A stretch of DNA of 64,000 nucleotides from Asticcacaulis tiandongensis (GTDB taxonomy: Bacteria; Pseudomonadota; Alphaproteobacteria; Caulobacterales; Caulobacteraceae), in NCBI RefSeq assembly GCF_006475605.1, contig NZ_SSBC01000010.1, positions 1,302,001-1,366,000 on the forward strand, written 5' to 3'. Shown here in pieces: positions 18,401 to 27,571 of the stretch. Position 1 is the stretch's first letter. Each line of letters opens with the position of its first letter. The position numbers and the translations under genes were made by a program. The notes beneath the pieces are model-generated. The model was given only the letters and a program-made list of their open reading frames with translations. It was not told the origin of the DNA and did not search any database.

Positions 18401-18895
18401 GTGGCGGGACTTGAGCGTGTCAGATTTCTTGTGGTTGACGACAACAGTCACATGCTCAACATCGTCAAAACCATCCTGCGCGGGTTTGGTGCGGTCTTTA
18501 TCTTCGAAGCCCGCGACGCTTCTGACGCCTTCTCACGCCTGAAAAACGATTCAATTGATATCGTCATTGTTGACTTCATGATGGAGGTGCTTGATGGCGT
18601 CGAATTCGTGCATATGGTGCGCAATTCCTCCGATAGCCCGAACCGCTACGTGCCGGTCATTATGCTGACCGCCCATTCCGAACGCTCACGCGTAACTCAG
18701 GCCCGCGATGCCGGAGTCAATGAGTTCTGCACCAAGCCGGTAACGGCGCTGGAACTGTTTCGCAAGATCACTGCCATCATTGAACACCCGCGTCCCTTCA
18801 TTAAGACCGACACCTATTTCGGCCCGGATCGCCGTCGTCGTCAGAAGGCTGATTACAATGGCCCCGAAAGGCGGAAAAACAAAAGAGACATATAA
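18401..18895 (+). CDS. Single-domain response regulator with basic tail
   Basis: A CheY-like receiver of 164 residues. The start is the GTG at 18401, which has an AAGGAG sequence 8 bases before it; an in-frame GTG at 18392 overlaps that site. Acidic pocket VVDDN (about 11-15), phosphoacceptor Asp58 in VIVDFMM, Thr in IMLTAHS and Lys in CTKPV are all present. After the receiver there is a roughly 35-residue tail, very rich in Arg and Lys (GPDRRRRQKADYNGPERRKN), with no output domain. It lies just upstream of a PleC-like kinase on the same strand, so it is a possible partner, though the 128-bp gap makes this uncertain. Confidence 0.9.
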   Translation: MAGLERVRFLVVDDNSHMLNIVKTILRGFGAVFIFEARDASDAFSRLKNDSIDIVIVDFMMEVLDGVEFVHMVRNSSDSPNRYVPVIMLTAHSERSRVTQARDAGVNEFCTKPVTALELFRKITAIIEHPRPFIKTDTYFGPDRRRRQKADYNGPERRKNKRDI

Positions 18896-18965
18896 TCCGC
18901 CCACGGCATCCACAGCTTATTTGGCGATCAGCATTCATTAATTCTTAAGACATCTCGACATTAGG

Positions 18966-18980
18966 TTAACGAAGCATTTA
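18966..18980 (+). promoter_or_regulatory. Possible CtrA-binding site upstream of the PleC-like gene
   Basis: TTAA-CGAAGCA-TTTA differs by one base from the CtrA consensus TTAA-N7-TTAA and lies about 45 bp before the kinase start. Inference from consensus only. Confidence 0.4.
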
Positions 18981-19023
18981 CCCTGTTTATTAACGCGAAT
19001 CGGCCCGGGACCTCTTAACGGTA

Positions 19024-21603
19024 ATGAAACACCACAGGGAAAATGCGGCAGCGTTACGGGACACACTTAACCCCGAGCGTGACAAGGCTTCCGGCTTTGG
19101 CCTTCTGACGCAAATCGCGCCGAATATTCCCGCCTGGATGCGTATCAGCGGCCTATCGCTGTGCCTGCTGCTAGTCTGTGTCGTCACCCTGTCCACGGCC
19201 AAACTTTCGGGTGACCTGCCAACCGATCAGGCCTTGCGCGACACCCAGACCCTGCAACAGGCCCGCCTCAATGCCGCGCGTCTTGATGGCCGCCTGAGCG
19301 TTCTCCACAGCCTGATGCAGACAATTCCTACGGGAGCGGACAGCGGCCAAACCCTTGCGGCGCTTGAAAATATCGTCAAACAATCCAATGGCGCCATCAC
19401 CGGTCTGGCCATTATTCGCCCCGATGGCGAAGTGCTGGTGCGCACCGGTGACGACGACCAGCCTCTGTTGCAACAGGCCGCCCGTGCAACCGACAAAAGC
19501 TTTGACCTTGTCCCCGTCACGTCCCGCCTGTCACCAACCCCTCAGGCCTATGCCGTTCTTACCCCCGGCCCCGGTCGCCCGAAAATTGTCGCCCGCCTGT
19601 CGGCGCGTCTGATGAATGGGGAAAACGGCCGCGAGCGCCTGACGGCCCTGCTGAACAACGAAGGCGTCATCGTCCTGTCCTCAGATGAACGTCTGAACGG
19701 GCAGGATGTCAAAAAGGCGCTGGCGCTCAGCCCTCAGCAAATCCATAATAATGCCGGTTCCGGCACAGTCGCACAGGGCGCATTGACCGAAGGCGGGTTT
19801 GTGCGGGTCGCCAGCGCTACCGGCGATATGCTGGGCTTTACCACCTTACAGGCCGTCCCCGCCGGTCGTATCAGCACGCCCCTGAGCGGCTGGATCAAGG
19901 GCGGATTACTGGTCGGCGGGCCGTTGCTCATTGGCCTGATCAGCGCCTGGCTCCTGTATCTGCAAGGACGCGGCAGCGCGCAGGCAAAACGCAGGCATAT
20001 CGAAAACGAAGAACGCTACCGTCTGGCGGTCGAAGCGGCGCATTGTGGCATATGGGACTGGGACCTTGAGCAGGATCTGGTCAATATGTCCGATGTCACC
20101 GGCGTCATGTTCGGCTGGGGTGGCGGCGGCGTGGCCAGCACCGAAGAAATCCTCTCACGCATTGCTCCGGAACATCGCGACCTGTTCCGTCAGGCGCTGC
20201 ACACGGCCCGCTCTACCGGCGCGCTGGATGTCTCTTTCCGCGTGCCTAACGACACGGCACGCGCCCTGTGGATCGACGCACGCGGTCAGGCGACCGGCAG
20301 TCGGGGTGCCAACGGGTTTACGCGCTTTAGCGGCGTTGCGCTTGATGTGTCGCGCGAACGCATGGCCCAGTCCCGCGCCCAAAGGGCCGAGACCCGCCTG
20401 ACCGACGCCATCAACAGCGTGTCCGACGCCTTTGTCCTGTGGGATCGCAAGGGTCGCCTTCTGATGTGGAACGCCACTTTCGGCCGGACGTTCAGCATTG
20501 ATGAGCGCTTCCTGCGTCAGGGAACGCCACGCGACCTGATCGAACAGGTCATGCAGATATCTATCCGCCGCAGCCAGCCCGCCGCGGATAACCGCGAAGG
20601 CATTGTCGAAACCGAACTGAATGACGGGCGCTGGATACAAATCTCCGAAAGTCGCACCGCCGAAGGTGGGCGCGTCGTATCAGGCACGGACATCACCGCC
20701 GTCAAGCTTCAAGAAGAGATGAGCCGTCGTGGCGAAGAACAGCTTCAGGGCATGGTCGATAAGCTGGAGCAAAGCCGCCGCAAGGAGGCCGATCTGGCAC
20801 GTAAATACGAGCTGGAAAAACTGCGCGCCGAGGCCGCCAATCAAGCCAAGAGCGCGTTTCTCGCCAATATGAGCCATGAGTTGCGCACGCCGCTGAACGC
20901 CATTAACGGCTTCTCTGAGATCATGGCCTCTGAGATGTTCGGTCCGCTCGGGCATAACCGTTACAAGGAATATTCCGCAGATATCCTCAGTTCCGGCCAG
21001 CACCTTCTGGCGCTGATCAATGATATTCTCGATATGTCAAAGATCGAGGCCGGTAAGTTCAACCTTAATTTCGAGCCGCTGGCCATCGATGAGGTCGTCG
21101 AGGACACCTTGCGCCTGATCCGTCAGCGGGCGGAAAAGGCAGGCCTGAAACTGCGTGTTCACCTGCCGCAATTGCCGGAAATCGAGGCCGATTTCCGCGC
21201 CCTGAAACAGGTACTGCTCAATATCCTGACCAATGCCGTCAAGTTCACCCCCTCCGGCGGTTCGGTGACCATCTCAGCGGTTTCGACCGACAATAATGTG
21301 CATCTCTATATCGCCGATACCGGTATTGGCATCGAGGCAGAAAATCTGAACCGGCTGGCCAAGCCCTTTGAGCAGATTGAAAACCAGTTTTCCAAGACGC
21401 GTGAAGGCACCGGTCTGGGGCTGGCCCTCACCAAGTCTCTGATTGAGTTACATGACGGCTCTCTGGAAGTGGATTCCAACGTCGGTCAGGGCACAACCGT
21501 CAGCATCATCCTGCCGATCACCCGCAAGCCGGACACAGACCTCAGCCACACAGACGACGGCTCACAGGAACCCACGCCCCCTGCGTCAGCTCTGGCCTCC
21601 TAA
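19024..21603 (+). CDS. pleC: PleC-like hybrid-free sensor histidine kinase
   Basis: 859 residues. A membrane segment (about 41-60), a periplasmic region, a second membrane segment (about 292-313), one or two PAS-like domains (ERYRLAVEAAHCGIWDWDLE, then AINSVSDAFVLWDRKGRLLM), a coiled region, then HisKA with SHELRTPLNAINGFSEIM (His618) and a HATPase domain (NAVKFTPSGG, IADTGIGIEAEN, GTGLGLALTKSLIE). The HisKA stretch through EMFGPLG and SSGQHLLALINDILDMSK is what I recall for Caulobacter PleC, the kinase/phosphatase that acts on DivK and PleD at the new pole; its histidine is at a nearly identical residue number. Related PleC/DivJ-group kinases are the alternative. Confidence 0.78.
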   Translation: MKHHRENAAALRDTLNPERDKASGFGLLTQIAPNIPAWMRISGLSLCLLLVCVVTLSTAKLSGDLPTDQALRDTQTLQQARLNAARLDGRLSVLHSLMQTIPTGADSGQTLAALENIVKQSNGAITGLAIIRPDGEVLVRTGDDDQPLLQQAARATDKSFDLVPVTSRLSPTPQAYAVLTPGPGRPKIVARLSARLMNGENGRERLTALLNNEGVIVLSSDERLNGQDVKKALALSPQQIHNNAGSGTVAQGALTEGGFVRVASATGDMLGFTTLQAVPAGRISTPLSGWIKGGLLVGGPLLIGLISAWLLYLQGRGSAQAKRRHIENEERYRLAVEAAHCGIWDWDLEQDLVNMSDVTGVMFGWGGGGVASTEEILSRIAPEHRDLFRQALHTARSTGALDVSFRVPNDTARALWIDARGQATGSRGANGFTRFSGVALDVSRERMAQSRAQRAETRLTDAINSVSDAFVLWDRKGRLLMWNATFGRTFSIDERFLRQGTPRDLIEQVMQISIRRSQPAADNREGIVETELNDGRWIQISESRTAEGGRVVSGTDITAVKLQEEMSRRGEEQLQGMVDKLEQSRRKEADLARKYELEKLRAEAANQAKSAFLANMSHELRTPLNAINGFSEIMASEMFGPLGHNRYKEYSADILSSGQHLLALINDILDMSKIEAGKFNLNFEPLAIDEVVEDTLRLIRQRAEKAGLKLRVHLPQLPEIEADFRALKQVLLNILTNAVKFTPSGGSVTISAVSTDNNVHLYIADTGIGIEAENLNRLAKPFEQIENQFSKTREGTGLGLALTKSLIELHDGSLEVDSNVGQGTTVSIILPITRKPDTDLSHTDDGSQEPTPPASALAS

Positions 21604-21607
21604 CGGT

Positions 21608-22165
21608 TTATTTCGCGCTGGCCTTGCTCTGCGCCACCGCTGATGTCCCTTGGGCCGCCGCCTCTTCCGCCTTCTTAAGGTCATGCAGAGCCTTATGACG
21701 GGCACGGAACGGTGTGCGCACCAGATGCTCGGTAACAATGGCCCGATCCGCTGCCGGCAAATCGATCAGCAGCCCCACCACAGCGGTTTCAATCTTGTCC
21801 TTGGCACGGCTTTCAGCCGCACGGGCCTTGCTGATTTCGGCCTGAGCGGCCACGGCATCGGGTGTGTCACTCAGAAGGATTTTCACCGCCGCATTGCGAT
21901 GGTCACGTCCGGCCTGCATGTCCGATTCACCATCAAGCGCCGCCGCCGTCACGATCTTACGCACCTTTTCGCTGCTGTCCGGCGAAAGCCCGTCTGTCAG
22001 ATAGTGCATGGCCGGTTTCTTCTGGTGATTGGCAGGCAATATCTTGCACTTGTCATTGGCAATATAGCCAAGCCCTACCCCTGCCCCGATCAGGAACAGA
22101 TTGAGCGCTATGGAGGCCCCAAGCCAGACCTTCAGCGATTTCGGTTTTACAGGCTGTGTCGTCAT
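21608..22165 (-). CDS. Periplasmic heavy-metal-sensor-like (Spy/CpxP fold) protein
   Basis: 185 residues with one N-terminal membrane anchor (LKVWLGASIALNLFLIGAGV, about 11-30), followed by a helical periplasmic region with repeated Arg/Lys/Glu patterns and the LSPDSSEKVRKIV and LLIDLPAADRAIVTEHL blocks. This is the layout of Metal_resist-type membrane-anchored proteins (DUF2391/CnrX-like group). Its start overlaps the stop of the upstream putative anti-sigma gene by one base (TAATG), and the ECF sigma gene lies above that, so the three form one operon that probably senses an envelope signal. Metal binding itself is not proven by sequence. Confidence 0.72.
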   Translation of the reverse strand: MTTQPVKPKSLKVWLGASIALNLFLIGAGVGLGYIANDKCKILPANHQKKPAMHYLTDGLSPDSSEKVRKIVTAAALDGESDMQAGRDHRNAAVKILLSDTPDAVAAQAEISKARAAESRAKDKIETAVVGLLIDLPAADRAIVTEHLVRTPFRARHKALHDLKKAEEAAAQGTSAVAQSKASAK

Positions 22166-22611
22166 TACCAGTTTTCCAGATCAATCATGCTGGAGGCGGC
22201 AAGCACCTCCTCAACGCGCATGTCAGTTGCACTCATCAAGCCGATATTAATGCCCACGATCATACCGGCGGCACAGGCCGCCATCAGGCCCAGCCCCGTC
22301 GCCAGCAGAAAGCCGGGGCTGGGTCGCACCGGACGGGCAAAGGCCAGTATCTCCGCCGAACTTTGCAAGCCCGGCATCAAACGCGCCAAGGTCTCCCAAT
22401 GCAGGGTCTCAGAGGGCTGAAGCGGACGCGACATATCCAGAAACATATCTGTTTCGCGCGCCGCTCCCATCAGGGCCTGCGCTTTTTTGGGCTGGCGCTC
22501 CATAAAGTCGATGGCCGCCTGACGCTCATGGTCGGGCCAGGATTGCGGGCGCACCCCATAGGCTTCGACAATCGCCCTAAAGCGGTCTGAACGCATTGTT
22601 TTTCGCATCAT
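22165..22611 (-). CDS. Putative anti-sigma factor (single membrane span)
   Basis: 148 residues. A soluble N-terminal part (SDRFRAIVEAYGVRPQSWPD, then ERQAAIDFMERQPKKAQ) is followed by one membrane segment (LLATGLGLMAACAAGMIVGI, about 101-120) and a short periplasmic tail. No zinc-binding HxxxCxxC motif is visible, so it is not a ZAS-type anti-sigma. The role is inferred from size, topology and position directly after an ECF sigma gene (20-bp gap) and overlapping the sensor-like gene. The real start could be the MRSDRF methionine, five codons in. Confidence 0.6.
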   Translation of the reverse strand: MMRKTMRSDRFRAIVEAYGVRPQSWPDHERQAAIDFMERQPKKAQALMGAARETDMFLDMSRPLQPSETLHWETLARLMPGLQSSAEILAFARPVRPSPGFLLATGLGLMAACAAGMIVGINIGLMSATDMRVEEVLAASSMIDLENW

Positions 22612-22631
22612 TTCGGGGCTCCTTTCTTTCC

Positions 22632-23378
22632 TTAAGCGGTGCGTTGGGTTGTTTTTGAAATGGCCTTAAAGGCGGTACCGTCAGATGAGGCGACAGCGTC
22701 ATGCCCCAAAAGATTCTGCTGCTGCCCCGCCAGAAGTGCCCTTAGTTGTCTGCGTCCTCGCGACAAGAGGCTTTCCAGCGCATCAACGGATATATCCATC
22801 AGGCTGGCCGCTTCGATGTTCGATAATTCCTGATAATAACACAGCACAATGGCCAGTTTTTGCCGCTCCGGCAGGGCGTTCAATGCGGCCTCAACCTGTG
22901 CGCTGACCTCGACCTGATCCAGACGTTTTGCGGGATCAGCCTGTTCATCGACCAGTTCAATATCCGCCGCATCGACCATATCCCGACGCTTGCGCAGACG
23001 ATCATAGCAAAGATTGACAGCGACCTTATGCAGCCAGGTATCAAGCTTGGCCCGTCCGGGAACCCAGTGTCCGGCTTGTTTCCACAAACGCAAAAGCGCT
23101 TCCTGCGCCACGTCTTCGGCCTCAGCCGCATCGCCCAGCAACCGGCGCGCAAGCGCCAGCATGCGCGGTAATTTGCGCGTCACAAGGGTCTGGGTCGCGG
23201 CGATATCGCCCTGACCCACCCTGTTTATCAGTTCCTCATCCGGATCCAAATGCGCTGTCATTGTGTCACGTGCGGCCCGTCCTGCCTCCGCAGGCTGTTC
23301 CCTGTCCGCAGCTTGCCCCCCCTTTATGAGCGTCAGATGCTGTCTGGTCAAATCTTGTCTGGTCATAACCGTTATCAT
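22632..23378 (-). CDS. ECF-type RNA polymerase sigma factor
   Basis: 248 residues. Region 2 is clear (LVTRKLPRMLALARRLLGDA, then EAEDVAQEALLRLWKQAGHW and LDTWLHKVAVNLCYDRLRKR), and region 4 follows (ALNALPERQKLAIVLCYYQE, LSNIEAASLMDISVDALESL, LSRGRRQLRALL). There is a roughly 40-residue N-terminal extension before region 2 and a tail after region 4. The start is uncertain: ATG 23378 and ATG 23366 are both in frame and neither has a strong ribosome binding site. A palindromic ATAAC-C-GTTAT lies across the start. Heads an operon with the putative anti-sigma and the metal-sensor-like gene, and probably controls itself. Confidence 0.92.
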   Translation of the reverse strand: MITVMTRQDLTRQHLTLIKGGQAADREQPAEAGRAARDTMTAHLDPDEELINRVGQGDIAATQTLVTRKLPRMLALARRLLGDAAEAEDVAQEALLRLWKQAGHWVPGRAKLDTWLHKVAVNLCYDRLRKRRDMVDAADIELVDEQADPAKRLDQVEVSAQVEAALNALPERQKLAIVLCYYQELSNIEAASLMDISVDALESLLSRGRRQLRALLAGQQQNLLGHDAVASSDGTAFKAISKTTQRTA

Positions 23379-23524
23379 GAACCGTTATGAAAACGGCCCT
23401 AATGCCTGTTTGCCCGATCACCCGTGACGGACCTGATAGTTCTTTTTACGTAAGATTTATTCGTTTCCGTCGAAAATCAGGAAAAACTGTGCCTGTACAC
23501 CACATGCCCAAGGCCATAACCCAC

Positions 23525-24538
23525 TCACTTCTCGTGCGACAGGCCCTTCGCGTGCGCCAGATTGGCCGGTAAATAGCTGGAATCCCTTTCTTTCTGGTAA
23601 TGCCAGACATAGGGCCAGCCCGCGCTGGTATCCTGAAACTCCCACAGCTTCAGCTCAACACCCTCCATCACCAGACCATAGACGGCGTGCTCCACCGCCT
23701 GCTGCAATACCATCAGGCGCGGCTCATTCAGTGTCATACCGGCCTCGGCCTCAAGCAGCTTCTTGAAACCGACATAGCGAAAAGCCCCGCCCCCCAGCGC
23801 ATAGGATGAAATGGTCTGGCTTGAGGTAATAGTCGTCAGAACCTCGCCCGTGCGCACCGAAACGGCCCGCAGATAGACCGTAACCACATCCTGACGGTAC
23901 TGGGTACGTGCGCTGATGCCCAGGTAACCGGCCCCTATGCCGCCGGTGACCGTATTTGAGTCATATCCGATAATTCCGCCCTCAAGCAGGACACCGGCAA
24001 ACAATAATGACGGCAGCACTTGCGGGTCATAGCCTTTTTCCCCCAGATACATCTCGCGCATATTATGGATAACACGCCGCTCCTGCATCAGGCGGCCAAC
24101 CTGTTCCCGCTCGACAATGGTGAACCAGCGCGACTTGCCGGCATCCTCCAGCGCCCTGACCAGCACTGATGTGCTGCCTTGGGTGACCGCGCTGGAAAAG
24201 CTCTGTCCGACGGATGACTGACGAAACTGTCCGGTCTGATCCGTAAAGCCATATACGGCCACAGCTACGGGGCGATTTGGCGGCGGCAGATCAAAAAGCG
24301 CACGACGGGTGGGGGCAATTTCCTGCAAGGTCGGCGCTAGTGACAGGCCATTCGACCCCTTGAGTGGCGCGCCATTCTGCACGGGCGATGAAGCGCACCC
24401 GACCATTGCGCAGGCCGCCAGAATAAGCGACAGCGCTCTGCCTGATCGCTTCCGATCCTGTGTCCTGGCCCTTGAAATGATGCGCCCCCTTTTGTGCCCC
24501 GCATAAATGCAAGAGATCACAAGCCGTAAAAATAACAC
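23525..24538 (-). CDS. CsgG/HfaB-like outer-membrane lipoprotein
   Basis: 337 residues at the longest. A lipobox is visible in LAACAMVGCASS, followed by a linker and a CsgG domain (RPVAVAVYGFTDQTGQFR, SFSSAVTQGSTSVLVRALED, WFTIVEREQVGRLMQERRVI, PSLLFAGVLLEGGIIGYDSN, YRQDVVTVYLRAVSVRTGEV). CsgG proteins form nonameric secretion pores for curli. In Caulobacterales the homologue HfaB helps anchor the holdfast, and the YDSNT...TGGIGAGYLGI stretch fits that branch. The start is doubtful: the GTG at 24538 leaves a long basic leader before the lipobox. No hfaA or hfaD gene is adjacent here. Confidence 0.85.
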   Translation of the reverse strand: MLFLRLVISCIYAGHKRGRIISRARTQDRKRSGRALSLILAACAMVGCASSPVQNGAPLKGSNGLSLAPTLQEIAPTRRALFDLPPPNRPVAVAVYGFTDQTGQFRQSSVGQSFSSAVTQGSTSVLVRALEDAGKSRWFTIVEREQVGRLMQERRVIHNMREMYLGEKGYDPQVLPSLLFAGVLLEGGIIGYDSNTVTGGIGAGYLGISARTQYRQDVVTVYLRAVSVRTGEVLTTITSSQTISSYALGGGAFRYVGFKKLLEAEAGMTLNEPRLMVLQQAVEHAVYGLVMEGVELKLWEFQDTSAGWPYVWHYQKERDSSYLPANLAHAKGLSHEK

Positions 24539-24603
24539 CGTTTCACAATAGATTCAATCGGTGTCACCACATTTCCCCTTTCTGGAGAAGGACTTAGAGA
24601 CGG

Positions 24604-27543
24604 TCAGGGGATTACCACGGCCTCAAAAGCGTCACGGGCGCGTTTTCTGATCTCTTTCAGCTTGTTTTCAAGCGTATCAAGGCGACGCGTGTGTACCGCC
24701 CGGGCCAGTTTACGCTGAAACGCCTCGGATTCGCTGCGCGGATCGTGATCGGCCTCAAGCGATATGCGCATGATCTGGGCCAGAGCCTGCTGCACCTTCC
24801 AGGCACTCGAGAGGGCTTCGATATGCTCAGCTGGCGCCAGCCCCGCCCGCTGCATGGCCGACAGCGCTGCCAGCGTCGAAACGCGCAACGGTCCGCCATT
24901 GGCCGCATGGATCAGTTGCAGATACTGGGCGGCAAACTCGCAATCAACCTGACCACCGACCGACAGCTTGAAATCCCAGAAACTTTTGGCGGGGCGCTCA
25001 CGTTCCATGAGCGCACGCATGTCCAGTACATCCTGAGCGGTTTTTGACGCCGACCGGCTTGAGCGCAGCACGGTTTCAATCTTCAGGCGCACCAGATCGG
25101 CAAAGTCCTCATCCGACGCCCAGACCACCCGCGCACGGGTCATGGCCTGAAACTCCCAGGTATCGGCATCCTTGGTATAATAGTTTTCAAATGCCGCCAG
25201 AGACACCGCCACCGGCCCCTTCGCCCCTGTAGGCCGCAGTTTCATGTCAATTTCGTACAGCAACCCTTCGTGGGTCGGTGCCGATAGTCCGGCAATCAGG
25301 CGCTGGGTAAAGCGGGCAAAGAAAGTCTCCGAACCCCATTGCTTCAGGCTTGACACCTCAGACGGATCATCCGGCAAATAGATGATCATCAGATCAAGGT
25401 CAGACCGCGCGGTCATTTCCTGCGACCCGAGTTTCCCCAGAGCCACAACCGCCACATGGCCCGACAGATCGCCCCCCTGACGATGCACTTCCTCAAGGCT
25501 TAAGGGCGCCAGATGGTTGATACAGGCGTCCGCCAGACGGGCATAGGCCGCGCCTGCCGCCTCGGTCGTCAGGCGGGCATTGAGCACCTGCATGCCGATA
25601 CGGAACTGCTGTTCACGGCACACACGACGCAAAGCGTTCATGACGCTTTCGAGGTCCTGTGGTTCGCGCGCCACCTCATCGGCAATCAGGCGATCGACAT
25701 CTTCACCCAGCGGATCAAAGAATCCGGCGTCAAGCATAGCGTCGAAAATGGTAGGATAGCGCGACAGAAAGGTCGCCAGACGCGGGCTGAAGCCCATGAT
25801 CTCGACGATGGTATTAAACAGCTTGGGATTGGCGAGAAACAGCGACTGTATCTGCACCCCGGCCGTCAGATTGGAGAAAAAGGCCGCAAAACGCGTAAAG
25901 GCCTGATTGGGCGAACCGGTCTCATTGACGGCATCAAGCAACTTTGGCACCAGACGCGTAAACAGCTCACGACCGCGTTCGGTACGCGTGGCCGGAATAC
26001 GCCCATGGTGCCATGAACGGATAGTCGCACTGATCTGTGACGGATTATCAAATCCCATCCGCTCCAGCGTTTTCAGGGTCTCTGGGTCATCGTCAACACC
26101 GGTGAACACCAGACTGCCGAACGAAGACGACAGGTCTTCGGATTCCGAGAACAGTTCGCCATAATGGCTATTGACCAGCTTCAGGGTGCGCGACACCGCC
26201 AGATCGTAGCGACTGAGGTTCGAGAAACCCGACAGGGCCCCGACATTCAGCCGCTCTTCTTCGGATTGCGGCAGGGTGTGGGTCTGCTCGTCATGGATCA
26301 TCTGCACGCGATGTTCCCAGTCGCGCAGACGGATATAGGCGGCCTTAAGTTCCTTGGCCACCGCCGGCGCCAGATGTCCGGCCCGACGCAGGGCATCCAG
26401 CGCATCAAGTGTGCGGCGTGATCGCAGGGACGGGTCACGCCCGCCAAGGATCAGTTGCTGCGTCTGAACGAAGAACTCGATCTCGCGAATCCCGCCTACC
26501 CCAAGCTTGAGGTTCGCGCCCGCCGGATCAAGACGATCCGTGACCTTGTGAACATGGATTTGGCGTTTGATGGAGTGAATATCGGCAATCGCCGGATAGT
26601 CGAGACTGCGTCGCCAGATAAACGGCGATAGTGACTGCATGAACAGCTTCGCCTCGACCGGATCTCCGGCCATGGCGCGTGCCTTAATAAAGGCTGCCCG
26701 TTCCCAGTTTTGCCCGACGGTCTCATAGTAATTCAGCGCGAACGGCACGGAAACGACCGTCGGTGTCGAAGACGGGTCAGGCCTCAGGCGCAGATCGACA
26801 CGGAACACATAACCGTCGCCGGTACGATCAGAGAGAATATTGGACACCCGCCGCGCCAGACGGTCAACAAACGGCTGCGGCTCAAGGCCGTCATTGAGCG
26901 GCAGTTCCTCCAACTCACAGAAAAAAGTGATGTCGATGTCCGAGGAATAGTTAAGCTCGCCCGCCCCGTGCTTACCCATGGCCAGCACAAAAAGGCCCGG
27001 CAAGACACCGCGTTCACCGGCGGGATCATAGGCCTTAAGCCGCCCGCGATCGCGTTCTTCACGCACCGCCAGCGCAATCGCCGCTTCGGTCACCGCATCA
27101 GCAAAGCGCGTCAGGGCCGCCGTCACATGATCGAGATTCCACACATCTCCCAGATCGGCCAGCGCCGTCAGAAGATGGGTATCGGCCTTGAGCTGACGCA
27201 GCTTTTTCTTGGCCGCATCCGTATCCGGCGGTGTTTCGGCATTAAGCGCATCGTGCGTCAGGGCCTCAGTGGCCAGCAATATGGCCTTAAGGCGCGCTTC
27301 GGGTGCCGACACAAGGGTTTCATGCAGACGCTTCGGATCACGGCGCATGAGAGACGCCAGATAAGGTGACGAAGACACCACCGGTGCCAGAGCCGGTTTG
27401 GCGCGCTCAAAAACATCTGTCCAGCCGTCTGTGTCCGCATCCTCAGCAATAGCTTCGAAATTATGCGCTACCGCCCCTTCGTTCAGCACGGGGCCGCAGG
27501 GTTGCAGGCGATCAATCAGCGGGGCGAACAGTATATCTTTCAT
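24604..27543 (-). CDS. glnE: Bifunctional glutamine synthetase adenylyltransferase/removase
   Basis: 979 residues, controls glutamine synthetase by adding or removing AMP in response to PII and glutamine. Two nucleotidyltransferase domains are visible. The N-terminal (removing) one has LAMGKHGAGELNYSSDIDIT near residue 210; the C-terminal (adding) one has VALGKLGSQEMTARSDLDLM near 715. Both keep the paired aspartates. The GGIREIEFFVQTQQLILGG block and the C-terminal KLSVGGQVDCEFAAQYLQL helical region match the family. ATG 27543 is preferred to a TTG one codon upstream. It starts 28 bp after the kinase gene above it. Confidence 0.96.
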   Translation of the reverse strand: MKDILFAPLIDRLQPCGPVLNEGAVAHNFEAIAEDADTDGWTDVFERAKPALAPVVSSSPYLASLMRRDPKRLHETLVSAPEARLKAILLATEALTHDALNAETPPDTDAAKKKLRQLKADTHLLTALADLGDVWNLDHVTAALTRFADAVTEAAIALAVREERDRGRLKAYDPAGERGVLPGLFVLAMGKHGAGELNYSSDIDITFFCELEELPLNDGLEPQPFVDRLARRVSNILSDRTGDGYVFRVDLRLRPDPSSTPTVVSVPFALNYYETVGQNWERAAFIKARAMAGDPVEAKLFMQSLSPFIWRRSLDYPAIADIHSIKRQIHVHKVTDRLDPAGANLKLGVGGIREIEFFVQTQQLILGGRDPSLRSRRTLDALDALRRAGHLAPAVAKELKAAYIRLRDWEHRVQMIHDEQTHTLPQSEEERLNVGALSGFSNLSRYDLAVSRTLKLVNSHYGELFSESEDLSSSFGSLVFTGVDDDPETLKTLERMGFDNPSQISATIRSWHHGRIPATRTERGRELFTRLVPKLLDAVNETGSPNQAFTRFAAFFSNLTAGVQIQSLFLANPKLFNTIVEIMGFSPRLATFLSRYPTIFDAMLDAGFFDPLGEDVDRLIADEVAREPQDLESVMNALRRVCREQQFRIGMQVLNARLTTEAAGAAYARLADACINHLAPLSLEEVHRQGGDLSGHVAVVALGKLGSQEMTARSDLDLMIIYLPDDPSEVSSLKQWGSETFFARFTQRLIAGLSAPTHEGLLYEIDMKLRPTGAKGPVAVSLAAFENYYTKDADTWEFQAMTRARVVWASDEDFADLVRLKIETVLRSSRSASKTAQDVLDMRALMERERPAKSFWDFKLSVGGQVDCEFAAQYLQLIHAANGGPLRVSTLAALSAMQRAGLAPAEHIEALSSAWKVQQALAQIMRISLEADHDPRSESEAFQRKLARAVHTRRLDTLENKLKEIRKRARDAFEAVVIP

Positions 27544-27571
27544 CAACTCGCTAGGTCTGGAACGGATGTTT

